From Neobacillus sp. PS2-9 (lineage in GTDB: Bacteria > Bacillota > Bacilli > Bacillales > Cytobacillaceae): DNA of 64,000 bases. The translations under genes were made by a program, and so were the position numbers. Below, one piece after another: positions 24,742 through 34,668 of this stretch. Each line of letters opens with the position of its first letter. Position 1 is the first letter of the stretch. The notes beneath the pieces are model-generated. The model was not told the DNA's origin, ran no database searches, and saw only the letters and a program-made list of their open reading frames with translations. The stretch spans positions 583,001 through 647,000 of the forward strand of contig NZ_CP133269.1 of the NCBI RefSeq assembly GCF_030915525.1. Direction: 5' to 3'.

Positions 24742-25283
24742 TTGAGGAAAGAGTCTGCAGACATTCTTCTAGATTATTGGTCACGTTATTCCATTTTTAC
24801 TACTTTTGAGTTTTGGTGCATAGTTGCGTTGTTTTTCGTACCACTAATTGTTATCCTCCTAAAAATCGATAAAAGTAAAATATTTTTGATTGGTTTTTAT
24901 GGATACAGTGTTCATATGTTATCTTTTTATATTAATTTACTTGGCGTGAATAGGGGGCTTTGGAGCTACCCTTTTCAATTAATACCTACCATGCCAAGTT
25001 TCGCGTTTGATTCAAGTTTTGTGCCGGTAACTTTCATGTTAGTCTATCAATGGACATTACATCATAAAAAAAATATTATAAAACGGCACTAATCGTAGCT
25101 GTATTATTGGCCTTTATTGTTGATCCCATATTCGTGAAAATGGGATTGATAAGATTTTATAGTCATACTAATTATGCCTACCGTTTGGTCATCTATGTAA
25201 TCCCATTACTCATGGCAAAGTTGCTTACAAATGTATTCTTATGGCTTCAAAAAAAGAAAGGGGACAGTCCCCCGTTGCGCTAA
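24742..25283 (+). pseudogene. CBO0543-family gene broken in an A8 tract, tail from a REP element
   Basis: Two frames together encode one CBO0543-like membrane protein. The first (24742-25092) ends HHKKNIIKRH. Adding one A to the eight-A run at 25066-25073 joins it to a second open stretch (TALIVAVLLAFIVDPIFVKM and onward) ending at TAA 25281. The last codons of that frame lie inside the REP element at 25260 and encode GDSPPLR. The start is uncertain (TTG 24742, weak site). This is either a pseudogene, a phase-variable gene or a sequencing error in the homopolymer. Paralogues are at 16899 and 17387. Confidence 0.7.
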
Positions 25284-25303
25284 AGCGCCGGGGGACTGTC
25301 CCC
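25260..25303 (-). repeat. REP palindrome, reverse orientation, codes for a protein tail
   Basis: Arms GGGGACAGTCCCC and GGGGACTGTCCCC around GTTGCGCTAAAGCGCC; followed by TTTT. It provides the stop codon of the broken CBO0543 gene. Confidence 0.92.
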
Positions 25304-25494
25304 TTTTACAATTTCTTTAGACTATTTAGAATTATTGTGTAGAAGTTTGTAGTAATACATTATAAACTATAAATAGTAATATATGCCTAAAAAGGAAGGG
25401 CGGTGAGTGTTTGGGAGAATAAGTAATTTTAATAGGTAATATATTTTCTAGGGTGGGTTTACAATTTAATAACTTGTTTGGAGGGATTTTATCA

Positions 25495-28400
25495 GTGCGT
25501 AACGTATTCAACAAGTCCAAAAAGTGGCTGAGTATGACCTTAACAGCAATCATGTTGTTAGCACTAGTCTTGCCACACGGAGTAAATGCTGCAACGTCAC
25601 CAGTTTCATTAGTGAAATGGGACTTTAGTAGCACGACAAACAAACTACAAGCTACCTCAGGAACATCAGAGAACCTCAACAAGACACTGTCCGTTACAGG
25701 AGCAGCTCTTTCTACAGCTAATCCTTATGTAAACGGGCCAACGACTGGAATTACAGTTCCAAACGCAGATAAATGGACAAACAATCCAGCCTATTGGCAA
25801 GTATCACTATCCACAAAAGGCTACCAATCTATCACACTATCATCTAAACAATATGGTTCAAGCACAGGACCAAAAGATTTTAAAGTTCAATATAGCTTAG
25901 ACAACTCTACTTGGGAGGATATACCAAGTGCAACAGTAACAGTTGCTACCAACTGGACAAGCGGCGTGTTAACAGACGTGGCGCTTCCAAGCCAAGCAAA
26001 TGACAAGGATGTCGTCTACGTCAGATGGTTAAGAAACTCAACTACATCCATCGGTGGAGCAACCGTGGCTTCCACTGGTACAAGCCGTATCGGTGAAATT
26101 GAGTTCAAAGGAACTGCTGCAGCTCAAGAGCCACAGCCAGATCCAGGTGCCGTTCCAGGCAAAGGTACACTGGTTGTTGGTGATGAAGCACTAGCAAATG
26201 TCACCTTTAGCTTAAGAGATACCACTACAAATGTTTGGCATGATTTCACAACAGATGCAAATGGTGTATTCACGCACAATCTGCCAGATGGTACCTACAA
26301 AATTGAAGGGATTTGGGTAGCACCAACCTGGTATCCACTAGGCAAAACGATCACTATTAAAAATGGTTTAGTAGATGGTCTACATGAATTGAAAATTGAT
26401 GCACTAAACCCTGCAGAAGGAACATGGAATGTATCAGGGACTGTAAAAAATGGTACACAAGCATTAGCGAAACTTCCATTCAGTGTACATAGTACAGATG
26501 GAAAATGGTACGATGCGACAACAGATAAAAATGGAAAATTCAATTTTAAATTGCCAGATGGCAGCTACCAAGTAGACGGAGTATGGGTAGAAGCAAGCGG
26601 CAAATGGTTTGAACTAAACCAAGTGTTCAGCGTGAAAGACGGAAAGCTTGAAGGCGCTACTGAATTACAAATCGACCTTTCTGGCGTATTCAATGTGACA
26701 GGTACCTTGAAAAAAGGAACACAAGCATTAGCAAATACTGTGTTCAGCCTTCATACTTCTTCTGGTGAAGTGAAATGGTATGATGCTCACACGGACGCGA
26801 ACGGAGCATTTGCATTAAAGCTTCCTAACGGTTCCTACACGATTGATGGAATTTGGGATAGCGTGGCAGGCAAATGGTTCGAGTTGAAGAAAGACTTTAC
26901 CGTTGCAGGTCAATTGCAATTAAATCTTGACGTATTAACAGATGGAACAGGTGTTGTTTCACCAAACGTTACTGGTGTTCTAAAGAAAGGTACTGCTGTT
27001 CTACCAAATGTGGTATTCAGTGTGCATACTACTTCTGGAGAAGTGAAATGGTATGACATTACAACGGATGCCAACGGTGTTTACAGCACGACATTACCAA
27101 ATGGAAGCTATATGCTTGAAGGTGTATGGCTCAGCACAGAAAGCAAATGGTACAATTTACAACAAGAATTTACTGTAAATGGTACGAAGGAATTCAATAT
27201 CGACGTGTTAGCAGGACAAGCAAACAGCAAATTTACATTGAATATCATGCATTCTAATGATACGCATGCAAACCTTGACAATGTGGCTAGAAAAATGACG
27301 GCGATTAAGTCTGTTCGTGCCCAAAAGCCGGATGCATTACTACTTGACGCTGGAGATGTATTCTCTGGAACATTGTATTTCAATCAGTATAAAGGTTTAG
27401 CAGATTTAGAGTTTATGGAATTAGCAGGCTATGATGCGATGACTTTTGGAAATCACGAGTTCGATGCTGGTATTCCAACATTGGCGGACTTTGTAAAAGA
27501 AGCAGACTTCCCATTTGTCAGTGCGAACCTTGATTTTACTCAAGAAGAGAATTTAAGCTCTCGTTTCCATAAGGATGTTATTACAGAGAGCCCTGCAGGT
27601 GGCAACATTTATAACGGAATCATCAAAGTTATAAATGGGGAAAAAGTTGGTATTTTTGGATTAACAACTGAAGAGACTCCGACTATTTCAAGTCCAGGGC
27701 CGAATGTTGCCTTTAAAAATTACATTCAAGAAGCACAAAAATCAGTAGATGCTCTTAAAGCACAAGGCGTGAACAAAATCGTTGCTTTAACCCATATTGG
27801 TTACGATGATTCTAATGCATGGGACAACGACTTAACTTTAGCTGCTGCAGTTGAAGGAATCGACGTCATTGTTGGCGGGCACTCTCATTCTAAATTGGAT
27901 GCACCATTTATCGAAACAACTGGTGACGAGCCAACTGTAATTGTTCAAGCGAACGAATACAATAAGTTCCTTGGAACATTGGATGTCACGTTTGATTCAA
28001 AAGGAAAAGTCATCGTTCCAGAAACAACTGGCAAACTGCTTGACGTTGCTACTTATGCAGAGGATCCTGCAACTGCTAGTATTTTAAACACAAAATACAA
28101 GCCATCAATTGATGCAATGAAAGCGGAAGTAGTTGGTACATCTTCTGTTGTTTTAGAAGGTGGAAACCCACCAGCACGTACAAGAGAAACCAACCTTGGT
28201 AACTTCATTGCTGACGGTATGCTTGCAAAAGCGAAAACGATTAACCCTAATACACTAATTGCGTTACAAAACGGCGGTGGCGTAAGGGTTACTCTACCGG
28301 CTGGTAATATTACTTTAGCCAACATTTTCACCGTTCTACCTTTCGGAAACGCATTAGCGATTATGGATTTAAAAGGTTCAGAGATTAAAGAAGCACTTGA

Positions 28401-28950
28401 AATTGGAGTGAAAACAGCTCCAGCAACTGCAAATGGCGCGTTCTTACAAGTTTCTGGCTTGAAATTCACGTATGATAGCACAAAGCCTGTTGGTGAAAAA
28501 GTTCAAAGCGTACTTGTAAAAGGTCAAGATGGCACATACACAGCTCTAGACCTTACTAAAAACTATGCCGTAGCAACAAACATTTTCACTGCTAAAGGTG
28601 GAGATGGATATACAGTATTTGCTAAAGCTTACGCAGAAGGTCGTGTAAGTGAGCCGGGCTTTGTGGATTGGGAAATGTTCAGAGACTACATTGCGGCACA
28701 ACCAAATAAAACGGTAAATGCTCAAGTAGAAGGACGTATTGTTAACGTGGTTCCACAAACGGTTTCAGCTTCTTCCTTCAGTGGCACTGCTGCCAATCCT
28801 AAGGTCTACTACGGAAACATTGTTGTTGATGTAACTGGTGTAACGAAGCTTGAATACGCAACCGTACATGGTAATCTAACATTAAAAGGCAATACAGGAG
28901 TTGAACTTTCTAACGTAACTGTTGATGGGGATACTATTTTTCAAGATTAA
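25495..28950 (+). CDS. Large exported 5'-nucleotidase with N-terminal beta-domain repeats
   Basis: 1151 residues from GTG 25495, 9 bases after GGAGGG. A signal peptide (LTAIMLLALVLPHGVNA) is followed by a carbohydrate-binding-like beta-sandwich (about 30-205), then four carboxypeptidase-regulatory-like repeats of about 85 residues, each with TDxNGxF..LP(D/N)G(S/T)Y and a Trp-rich end. The catalytic part starts near residue 583: HSNDTHANLD, LDAGDVFSG, FGNHEFDAG and GGHSHSKLD bind two metals; the 5'-nucleotidase C domain follows (QNGGGVRVTLPAG). The tail is a short beta-helix-like piece without LPXTG. It should remove phosphate from extracellular nucleotides. The next gene is a nuclease. Confidence 0.92.
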   Translation: MRNVFNKSKKWLSMTLTAIMLLALVLPHGVNAATSPVSLVKWDFSSTTNKLQATSGTSENLNKTLSVTGAALSTANPYVNGPTTGITVPNADKWTNNPAYWQVSLSTKGYQSITLSSKQYGSSTGPKDFKVQYSLDNSTWEDIPSATVTVATNWTSGVLTDVALPSQANDKDVVYVRWLRNSTTSIGGATVASTGTSRIGEIEFKGTAAAQEPQPDPGAVPGKGTLVVGDEALANVTFSLRDTTTNVWHDFTTDANGVFTHNLPDGTYKIEGIWVAPTWYPLGKTITIKNGLVDGLHELKIDALNPAEGTWNVSGTVKNGTQALAKLPFSVHSTDGKWYDATTDKNGKFNFKLPDGSYQVDGVWVEASGKWFELNQVFSVKDGKLEGATELQIDLSGVFNVTGTLKKGTQALANTVFSLHTSSGEVKWYDAHTDANGAFALKLPNGSYTIDGIWDSVAGKWFELKKDFTVAGQLQLNLDVLTDGTGVVSPNVTGVLKKGTAVLPNVVFSVHTTSGEVKWYDITTDANGVYSTTLPNGSYMLEGVWLSTESKWYNLQQEFTVNGTKEFNIDVLAGQANSKFTLNIMHSNDTHANLDNVARKMTAIKSVRAQKPDALLLDAGDVFSGTLYFNQYKGLADLEFMELAGYDAMTFGNHEFDAGIPTLADFVKEADFPFVSANLDFTQEENLSSRFHKDVITESPAGGNIYNGIIKVINGEKVGIFGLTTEETPTISSPGPNVAFKNYIQEAQKSVDALKAQGVNKIVALTHIGYDDSNAWDNDLTLAAAVEGIDVIVGGHSHSKLDAPFIETTGDEPTVIVQANEYNKFLGTLDVTFDSKGKVIVPETTGKLLDVATYAEDPATASILNTKYKPSIDAMKAEVVGTSSVVLEGGNPPARTRETNLGNFIADGMLAKAKTINPNTLIALQNGGGVRVTLPAGNITLANIFTVLPFGNALAIMDLKGSEIKEALEIGVKTAPATANGAFLQVSGLKFTYDSTKPVGEKVQSVLVKGQDGTYTALDLTKNYAVATNIFTAKGGDGYTVFAKAYAEGRVSEPGFVDWEMFRDYIAAQPNKTVNAQVEGRIVNVVPQTVSASSFSGTAANPKVYYGNIVVDVTGVTKLEYATVHGNLTLKGNTGVELSNVTVDGDTIFQD

Positions 28951-28955
28951 TAACT

Positions 28956-29068
28956 AAGAAGGAGGCTGACCCATCAAGGAGCTGACGCCACATTTAGGCC
29001 GTATCTAGGACACTGAGATAGATATTTGAGCGTGACGTCTGACTTTTCACCGATGTGTCGGCCTTCTT
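28956..29068. terminator. Long imperfect hairpin between the two secreted enzymes
   Basis: AAGAAGG (28956-28962) pairs with CCTTCTT (29062-29068), and pairing continues inward (GCTGACCCATC with GATGTGTCGGC). It may be a terminator for the 5'-nucleotidase or an insertion-like palindrome about 113 bases long. Confidence 0.5.
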
Positions 29069-29104
29069 TAACCCAGTAATCATAACTAACCAGGGGGTGC
29101 AGTA

Positions 29105-32100
29105 TTGTCTAGAAAAAGTAAGAAGAGATTTCATATCGTTCTTGTTGCTGTCATGCTGATCAGCTTAGTCTTACCTAACTTCTATATCCAAAGAGCCACT
29201 GCTGCTACACAAGCGACCGATCTATTCATCTCTGAATATATCGAAGGCTCCAGCTTTAACAAGGCACTCGAGCTCTACAATGGGACAGGGGCTCCTGTTA
29301 AATTAAGTGAATATACACTTGAACATTATAGTAATGGTGCAACGACTACCACTTATAAAATGGCGTTATCCACTGATTCATCTTCAACTCTAGCAAGTGG
29401 ATCTACTTTTGTCATTTCACGCAGTGATGCGGACCCTGCCATTGTGGCAAAGACAAACTTTTTAGACACTGGCAAAACCGTTATTAACTGGAACGGTGAT
29501 GATGCGGTTGTTTTAAAGCATAATGGCACCATCATTGACGTGATTGGAAAAGTGGGCGAACGTTTGAATTGGGGAACAACTGTTAAGACAATTGATCAAA
29601 CGTTGGTAAGAAAAAGCTGGGTTACAAAGGGAGATGCTAATCCAGACGATGCATTCGACCCTGCTGTTGAATGGGATAACATGGGGAAAGATGTATTTAC
29701 CTATCTTGGTTCCCACACGATGGACGGTGGCACTCCACCACCGGTAGAAACACAAGTGGCAAACGTAACGGCATCACCAGGAGCGAGTACAGTTCCAAGT
29801 GGAACAACAGTCACTTTGTCGACTGCGACTTCAGGTGCAGTCATCTACTATACAACGGATAACACGGAACCAACAGAAGCGAGTGCAGTCTATTCGCAGC
29901 CAATTGTTATAACACAGGCAACAACCATTAAAGCTTTTGCGGTAAAATCAGGCTTAACGAATAGTGCGGTTAGCAGCTTTGCTTACACGATTGAAGTTGC
30001 TGGTACTGCCACTCACATCTATGATATTCAAGGAAAATCACATACTTCTACATTTACTGGTAAAACAGTTACTGATGTAGAAGGCGTTGTAACGTATATT
30101 GATGGAACAAGCCGATTTTTCCTACAAGATCTTGTAGGGGACGGAGATCCTAACACCTCTGATGGTATCCTTGTTTTTAAATCGAGCCATGGTGTATCCA
30201 TTGGTGATCGGGTTAAGGTTACAGGGAAAGTATCAGAATTTGTTGGCGAAGGTTTTACTGAGAAAGCAACGACGGATTTAGCGATAACAGAAATTGAAGC
30301 CACAACCATTACGAAAAATGGAACGGCTCCACTTCCAGCACCAGTCAAGCTTGGGGTTGACCGAATTGCTCCAACAGAAATCATTGACAACGATCAATTT
30401 GCACAATTTGATCCACAAGAAGATGCCATTGATTTCTGGGAAAGCCTAGAAGGAATGTACGTTCAAGTTGACGATGGAAAAGTTATTGCTCTCCAAAAAG
30501 ATGGATTAGTTTGGGTGGTCCCTAAGGATTATCCTACCAATGTGGTGAATGGCGGATTACGAATCACTGCGACGGACTATAACCCAGACCGTATTGGTGT
30601 GGATGTAAGAAATGGAGCTACGGCAAACAAGTCTTACCGCGCCAAAATGGGGGATTATTTTACCGGGGCGATTAAAGGTGTGGTTAACTACGGTTACAGC
30701 AACTATAAAGTAATGACGCAAGAATCAACTCTTCCAACATTAACTGAAACACCAATCGTTCGACCTGCTACAAAAATTACACCAGCAACGAATAAATTAA
30801 CGATTGCAACGTATAACGTGGAGAATTTCTCTACTGTGACTCCAGATGACAAAGTCACAAAGATTGCGGATGCCATTGTGACGAAGTTGAAAAATCCGGA
30901 TATTATTGGATTGAATGAAATTCAAGATAATAATGGTGAAACGGATAATGGCACGGTAGATGGAACGCAAAGTGCTCAAAAGATTATTGATAAAGTAAAA
31001 GCACTAGGTGGACCAACTTATCAGTATGCTGAAATTGCACCAGTTAATAATCAAGACGGCGGAGCACCTGGTGGAAATATTCGTGTGGCCTTCCTTTACA
31101 ATAAGGATCGTGTTTCCCTAACGGCTGGAGCGCCTAAAGGAACTTCGACACAAGCTGTTGGTTTTGAAAATGGAAAGCTTACATTGAACCCAGGACGCAT
31201 TGACCCGACAAACGCTGCGTTTACTTCCAGCCGGAAGCCACTTGCTGCTCAATTTGACTTCCAAGGTCAAAGCATTATCGTGGTGGCCAATCATTTTAAT
31301 TCTAAGAGTGGGGACCAACCACTTTTTGGAAAAAATCAGCCGCCTGTTCTAAGCAGTGAAGTTCAACGACATAAAATTGCAACGCTTGTGAATAGCTTCG
31401 TTAAAGATGTGAAAGCAAAAGATGCCAATGCAAACGTAGTTTTACTGGGAGATTTCAATGATTTTGAATTCACGAAAACAGTAGAAATTGCTAAAGGGCA
31501 TGAATTAACTGACATGATTGACCTTGTTCCTGAAAATGAGCGTTACAATTACTCTTATCAAGGGAACGCGCAAGTTTTAGACCAAGTCTTAGTTACCAAC
31601 AACATGGTCGCTAACACTGCGGTAGATATCTTACACATTAACTCTGGTTTTATGGAGGTTCATGGACGGGCAAGTGATCATGATCCTATCATTATTCAAA
31701 CCCAGTTAGCAGGAGAAGTCTTGCCTCCTGTCACACCTCCAGCATCGACAAAGGTGTACAACTTAAATGGCTTTAAGACGAAAAAGTTAACCGTAAACAA
31801 TGTGGCTGCTGACATTACCATCGATGGATCTTCCATGATTTCGGATGGAATCGTTCTGAAAAGTGCTTACGCTAAGTTAAGGGGCGAGGGCTTAAAGAAC
31901 ACGGTGGTTACAGTGAGCCCAGTGGAACCTGGCGAGGCCGCTGTTATTGATTTTGGCGGTGTTGAGGTTAAAGAAGTTGTAATTGAAAATGGAAATGTTA
32001 GTCAATTAAGAGGTGTGGAAAAGGTTCAAAAGTGGACCGTGAAGGATGGAGTGACATTACCATCTACTCTAAAGTTCACTGATGCGAACGGTGTTGTGAT

Positions 32101-33082
32101 TTCACCACCAGTAACTGGTGGGCCGAAAGTGAATCAAGCTCCAATGCAAACAAAGCCTTTCCCTAATTTTGCGATTGCAGTAGGTCAACCATTTTCGATT
32201 AATTTAAATGACTATTTTGTTGATCCTGAAGGAAGTGTCTTAACGTACACTTCTACTGTTGGTACCGTTCAAGGGTCTACTTTAATGCTTCCAACTGCAA
32301 CGGCAGGTACTACTAATGTGTCTGTCACAGCGAACGATGGGGAGAAAACGTTAAGTCTCTCCTTTACCTTAACGGTAGCAGCAGCACCTGATTCTACCGT
32401 AGAATCGTACTACACAGCGGCTGCTGGAAAAACAGGGGAAGATTTAAAGCTTGCTTTACACAATATTATCAAGGTACAAACAAAGTTAACATATGCACAG
32501 GTAACGGAAGCTTTAAAGAAAACGGATGAAGATCCGAACAATCCAAATAACGTCATCCTTCTATACACCGGTCGTTCTCAGGCAAAAACAACGTTCGGTT
32601 CAGGGGTAAATGACTGGAACCGTGAGCATGTTTGGGCCAAGTCACATGGTGATTTTGGGACGAGCGTTGGACCGGGAACAGATATTCATCACTTACGACC
32701 AGCTGATGCGTCTGTTAACAGTACACGCGGACATTTGGATTTTGATATGGGGGGCAACCCTCAAGGTGAGTGTGCAGAATGTAAATACGATGGTGATTCG
32801 TTTGAGCCACCTGATCGTGTGAAGGGCGATATCGCAAGAATGCTTATGTATATGGACGTTCGTTATGAAGGCGATGGCGGTGAACTTGACCTTGAACTAG
32901 CTGACAAGGTAAATACGTATCCAACACCGTTCCACGGGAAAAAATCAGTCCTGCTTCAATGGAGCAAAATGGATCCACCAGATGCCTTCGAAAAACATAG
33001 AAACGACGTTATACAATCCATTCAAGGCAATCGTAATCCATTCATAGATCACCCAGAATGGGCCGACTCCATTTGGCAATAG
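29105..33082 (+). CDS. Large exported nuclease: lamin-tail, EEP nuclease and endonuclease I domains
   Basis: 1325 residues from TTG 29105 behind AGGGGGTG. Order: signal peptide (VLVAVMLISLVLPNFY); lamin-tail beta domain (about 36-200, SEYIEGSSFNKALELYN); a chitobiase-type beta domain (YYTTDNTEPTEAS); an OB-fold-like region; an endonuclease/exonuclease/phosphatase domain with TIATYNVENFS, GLNEIQDN, LLGDFNDFE and SDHDPII; a beta region; a cadherin-like domain; and a C-terminal endonuclease I (Bsn/EndA) domain with NREHVWAKSHG and DIHHLRPADASVNSTRGH. Two different nuclease active sites in one chain are notable. It should cut extracellular DNA or RNA and feed the adjacent 5'-nucleotidase. No sortase motif is visible. 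Confidence 0.92.
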   Translation: MSRKSKKRFHIVLVAVMLISLVLPNFYIQRATAATQATDLFISEYIEGSSFNKALELYNGTGAPVKLSEYTLEHYSNGATTTTYKMALSTDSSSTLASGSTFVISRSDADPAIVAKTNFLDTGKTVINWNGDDAVVLKHNGTIIDVIGKVGERLNWGTTVKTIDQTLVRKSWVTKGDANPDDAFDPAVEWDNMGKDVFTYLGSHTMDGGTPPPVETQVANVTASPGASTVPSGTTVTLSTATSGAVIYYTTDNTEPTEASAVYSQPIVITQATTIKAFAVKSGLTNSAVSSFAYTIEVAGTATHIYDIQGKSHTSTFTGKTVTDVEGVVTYIDGTSRFFLQDLVGDGDPNTSDGILVFKSSHGVSIGDRVKVTGKVSEFVGEGFTEKATTDLAITEIEATTITKNGTAPLPAPVKLGVDRIAPTEIIDNDQFAQFDPQEDAIDFWESLEGMYVQVDDGKVIALQKDGLVWVVPKDYPTNVVNGGLRITATDYNPDRIGVDVRNGATANKSYRAKMGDYFTGAIKGVVNYGYSNYKVMTQESTLPTLTETPIVRPATKITPATNKLTIATYNVENFSTVTPDDKVTKIADAIVTKLKNPDIIGLNEIQDNNGETDNGTVDGTQSAQKIIDKVKALGGPTYQYAEIAPVNNQDGGAPGGNIRVAFLYNKDRVSLTAGAPKGTSTQAVGFENGKLTLNPGRIDPTNAAFTSSRKPLAAQFDFQGQSIIVVANHFNSKSGDQPLFGKNQPPVLSSEVQRHKIATLVNSFVKDVKAKDANANVVLLGDFNDFEFTKTVEIAKGHELTDMIDLVPENERYNYSYQGNAQVLDQVLVTNNMVANTAVDILHINSGFMEVHGRASDHDPIIIQTQLAGEVLPPVTPPASTKVYNLNGFKTKKLTVNNVAADITIDGSSMISDGIVLKSAYAKLRGEGLKNTVVTVSPVEPGEAAVIDFGGVEVKEVVIENGNVSQLRGVEKVQKWTVKDGVTLPSTLKFTDANGVVISPPVTGGPKVNQAPMQTKPFPNFAIAVGQPFSINLNDYFVDPEGSVLTYTSTVGTVQGSTLMLPTATAGTTNVSVTANDGEKTLSLSFTLTVAAAPDSTVESYYTAAAGKTGEDLKLALHNIIKVQTKLTYAQVTEALKKTDEDPNNPNNVILLYTGRSQAKTTFGSGVNDWNREHVWAKSHGDFGTSVGPGTDIHHLRPADASVNSTRGHLDFDMGGNPQGECAECKYDGDSFEPPDRVKGDIARMLMYMDVRYEGDGGELDLELADKVNTYPTPFHGKKSVLLQWSKMDPPDAFEKHRNDVIQSIQGNRNPFIDHPEWADSIWQ

Positions 33083-33092
33083 ACAAAGGTTA

Positions 33093-33134
33093 GGGACAGT
33101 CCCCCACTGCTTTACCGCAGTGGGGGACTGTCCC
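33093..33134. repeat. REP palindrome, symmetrised loop
   Basis: Arms GGGACAGTCCCC and GGGGACTGTCCC with inner arms ACTGC/GCAGT around TTTACC, so the palindrome is almost perfect; followed by six T. It lies 11 bases after the nuclease stop. Confidence 0.9.
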
Positions 33135-33229
33135 TTTTTTGTTTTGGAAGTATATTTTAATATTGACTTTTTTTGTTAATAGATTGAAAATTAATAGAGT
33201 TAATTAGGTACGTTAAAGGGGAACAGATC

Positions 33230-33958
33230 ATGCAAAGAGTTAGAATGAGAGAGATAAAGACACCTTTTAAGGTTTTAGGTATCCGCTATTTTATCGGTGA
33301 AAATGGAAAATACTATAGAAAAATAGGGGCCAATCACCGTCGATCTATAATACCATTATGGACACAAAAGAAGTTTAAGGTTGGAATGCCTCTACTTTTG
33401 GTGCTCGTGTTAGGGTTTGCTGGGTATAAAATCGGAGTCAACTTGGCTTCTGAAAAAATGGTGGATGAAGTAGCTAAGCAGATGCCGCAAGAAGATATTA
33501 AGAATTTATTAACGGACCCCAATATCCAACAGATGATTGAAAACGAGGTGGGGGAAGAAAAGAAAGACGAATTCCTTAATAAGTATGCAGTGAATACAGA
33601 TGAGAATAACGTAGTAAGTTCGTCTCCTGTTACTACAAGTAATGCAGGAAACCAAACAAGTGCAGTAAAAACTGTACAGCAACCAGTAACCAACAACGGA
33701 AATTCTCAAACTAACCAACAAGCTCCGGTGAAACCAAAACCAAAACCAAAATTAAAGTTCAATTCCAGAGAACAAGTCAAGAAATTTTTATTAACCAAGT
33801 TCTCAATGGGCGAGCTATTGGGGTTTGCTGATAAAGCAAAGGGAGGACTTACACCACAGGTCAAAGCTGAGATTAAAGCAGCTGTAATGCAGCGATTAAC
33901 AGCGGAAGAATATGAAGCAATTAAAGTTTATGCACTCATCGAATTAAGTAGGTCTTAA
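33230..33958 (+). CDS. Single-span membrane protein with Thr/Asn-rich linker
   Basis: 242 residues. A 50-residue basic cytoplasmic head is followed by one span (VGMPLLLVLVLGFAGYKIGV), a helical segment, an Asn/Thr/Gln-rich linker with a KPKPKPKLK stretch, and a C-terminal helical domain (REQVKKFLLTKFSMGELLGF). Such a domain, with its stretched linker, may contact the cell wall. AAAGGGG lies before the ATG. REP elements sit on both sides. Unrecognised family. Confidence 0.7.
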   Translation: MQRVRMREIKTPFKVLGIRYFIGENGKYYRKIGANHRRSIIPLWTQKKFKVGMPLLLVLVLGFAGYKIGVNLASEKMVDEVAKQMPQEDIKNLLTDPNIQQMIENEVGEEKKDEFLNKYAVNTDENNVVSSSPVTTSNAGNQTSAVKTVQQPVTNNGNSQTNQQAPVKPKPKPKLKFNSREQVKKFLLTKFSMGELLGFADKAKGGLTPQVKAEIKAAVMQRLTAEEYEAIKVYALIELSRS

Positions 33959-33967
33959 AACTAGTTT

Positions 33968-34010
33968 GGGGACAGTCCCCCAGCGCTTTAGCGCAATGGG
34001 GGACTGTCCC
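33968..34010 (+). repeat. REP palindrome upstream of the RAYT gene
   Basis: Arms GGGGACAGTCCCC and GGGGGACTGTCCC around AGCGCTTTAGCGCAAT. It lies 100 bases before the transposase start and 10 bases after the preceding gene. Confidence 0.92.
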
Positions 34011-34110
34011 TGTTTTTGTAAATTATTTATCATACTGAGAGGAAATGAAGGAGGTTCTGTCGAATTATGTAAAAGTCAAATCGATATTAGAAAGAAGAGG
34101 TGTTTAAATT

Positions 34111-34668
34111 TTGTCAAGAAAGCCACGTGTTTGGATTCCTGGTGCCACGTATCATATCACGAGTCGCGGAAATCGAAAGGCAGCAATTTTTGTAGATGAT
34201 GCAGATTATCTCACCTATATGGAATTAATCCATAAAGTCAAACGAAAATTTCCGTTTATTCTCCACTCCTATTGCCTCATGCCTAACCATATTCATCTTC
34301 TATTAGAAACCATCGATCATCACCCAAAGCACATCATGAAAATGCTCCATACTTGTTACGCCATGTATTTTAATAAACGTCACGAATTGGTGGGGCATCT
34401 GTTCCAGGGACGCTATGATGCTCAGTTCATAGATTCGCTTAATTATTTTCTCGAAACCAGCCGGTATGTTCATTGGAATCCGGTTGAAGCGGAAATGGTC
34501 CAAAATCCTGAGGATTACCTCTGGAGCAGTTACTCTGCCTTTTTAGTAGATTCCCAGCATCCGTTTGTCACAACAGAAAGAATATTTTCTTATTACCCAG
34601 AACCCCAGAGGGATAACTATATTCGGTTTGTGATGAATAAGCAGGGGGACAGTCCCCCAGTGCCTTAA
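34111..34668 (+). CDS. REP-associated tyrosine transposase (RAYT, Y1/HUH fold)
   Basis: 185 residues from TTG 34111 behind AAGAGGTG. Family motifs are present: RKPRVWIPGATYHITSRGN, the HUH metal pair in MPNHIHLLLE (His60, His62), GHLFQGRYDAQFID, and the catalytic tyrosine region SRYVHWNPVEAEM (Tyr119). RAYTs are single-copy chromosomal enzymes that nick and join REP hairpin DNA and are thought to spread REPs. Here REP elements lie 100 bases upstream and across the 3' end; the last codons (GDSPPVP) and stop come from the REP at 34645. The same REP family recurs through the window, so this enzyme is the likely driver. Confidence 0.93.
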   Translation: MSRKPRVWIPGATYHITSRGNRKAAIFVDDADYLTYMELIHKVKRKFPFILHSYCLMPNHIHLLLETIDHHPKHIMKMLHTCYAMYFNKRHELVGHLFQGRYDAQFIDSLNYFLETSRYVHWNPVEAEMVQNPEDYLWSSYSAFLVDSQHPFVTTERIFSYYPEPQRDNYIRFVMNKQGDSPPVP

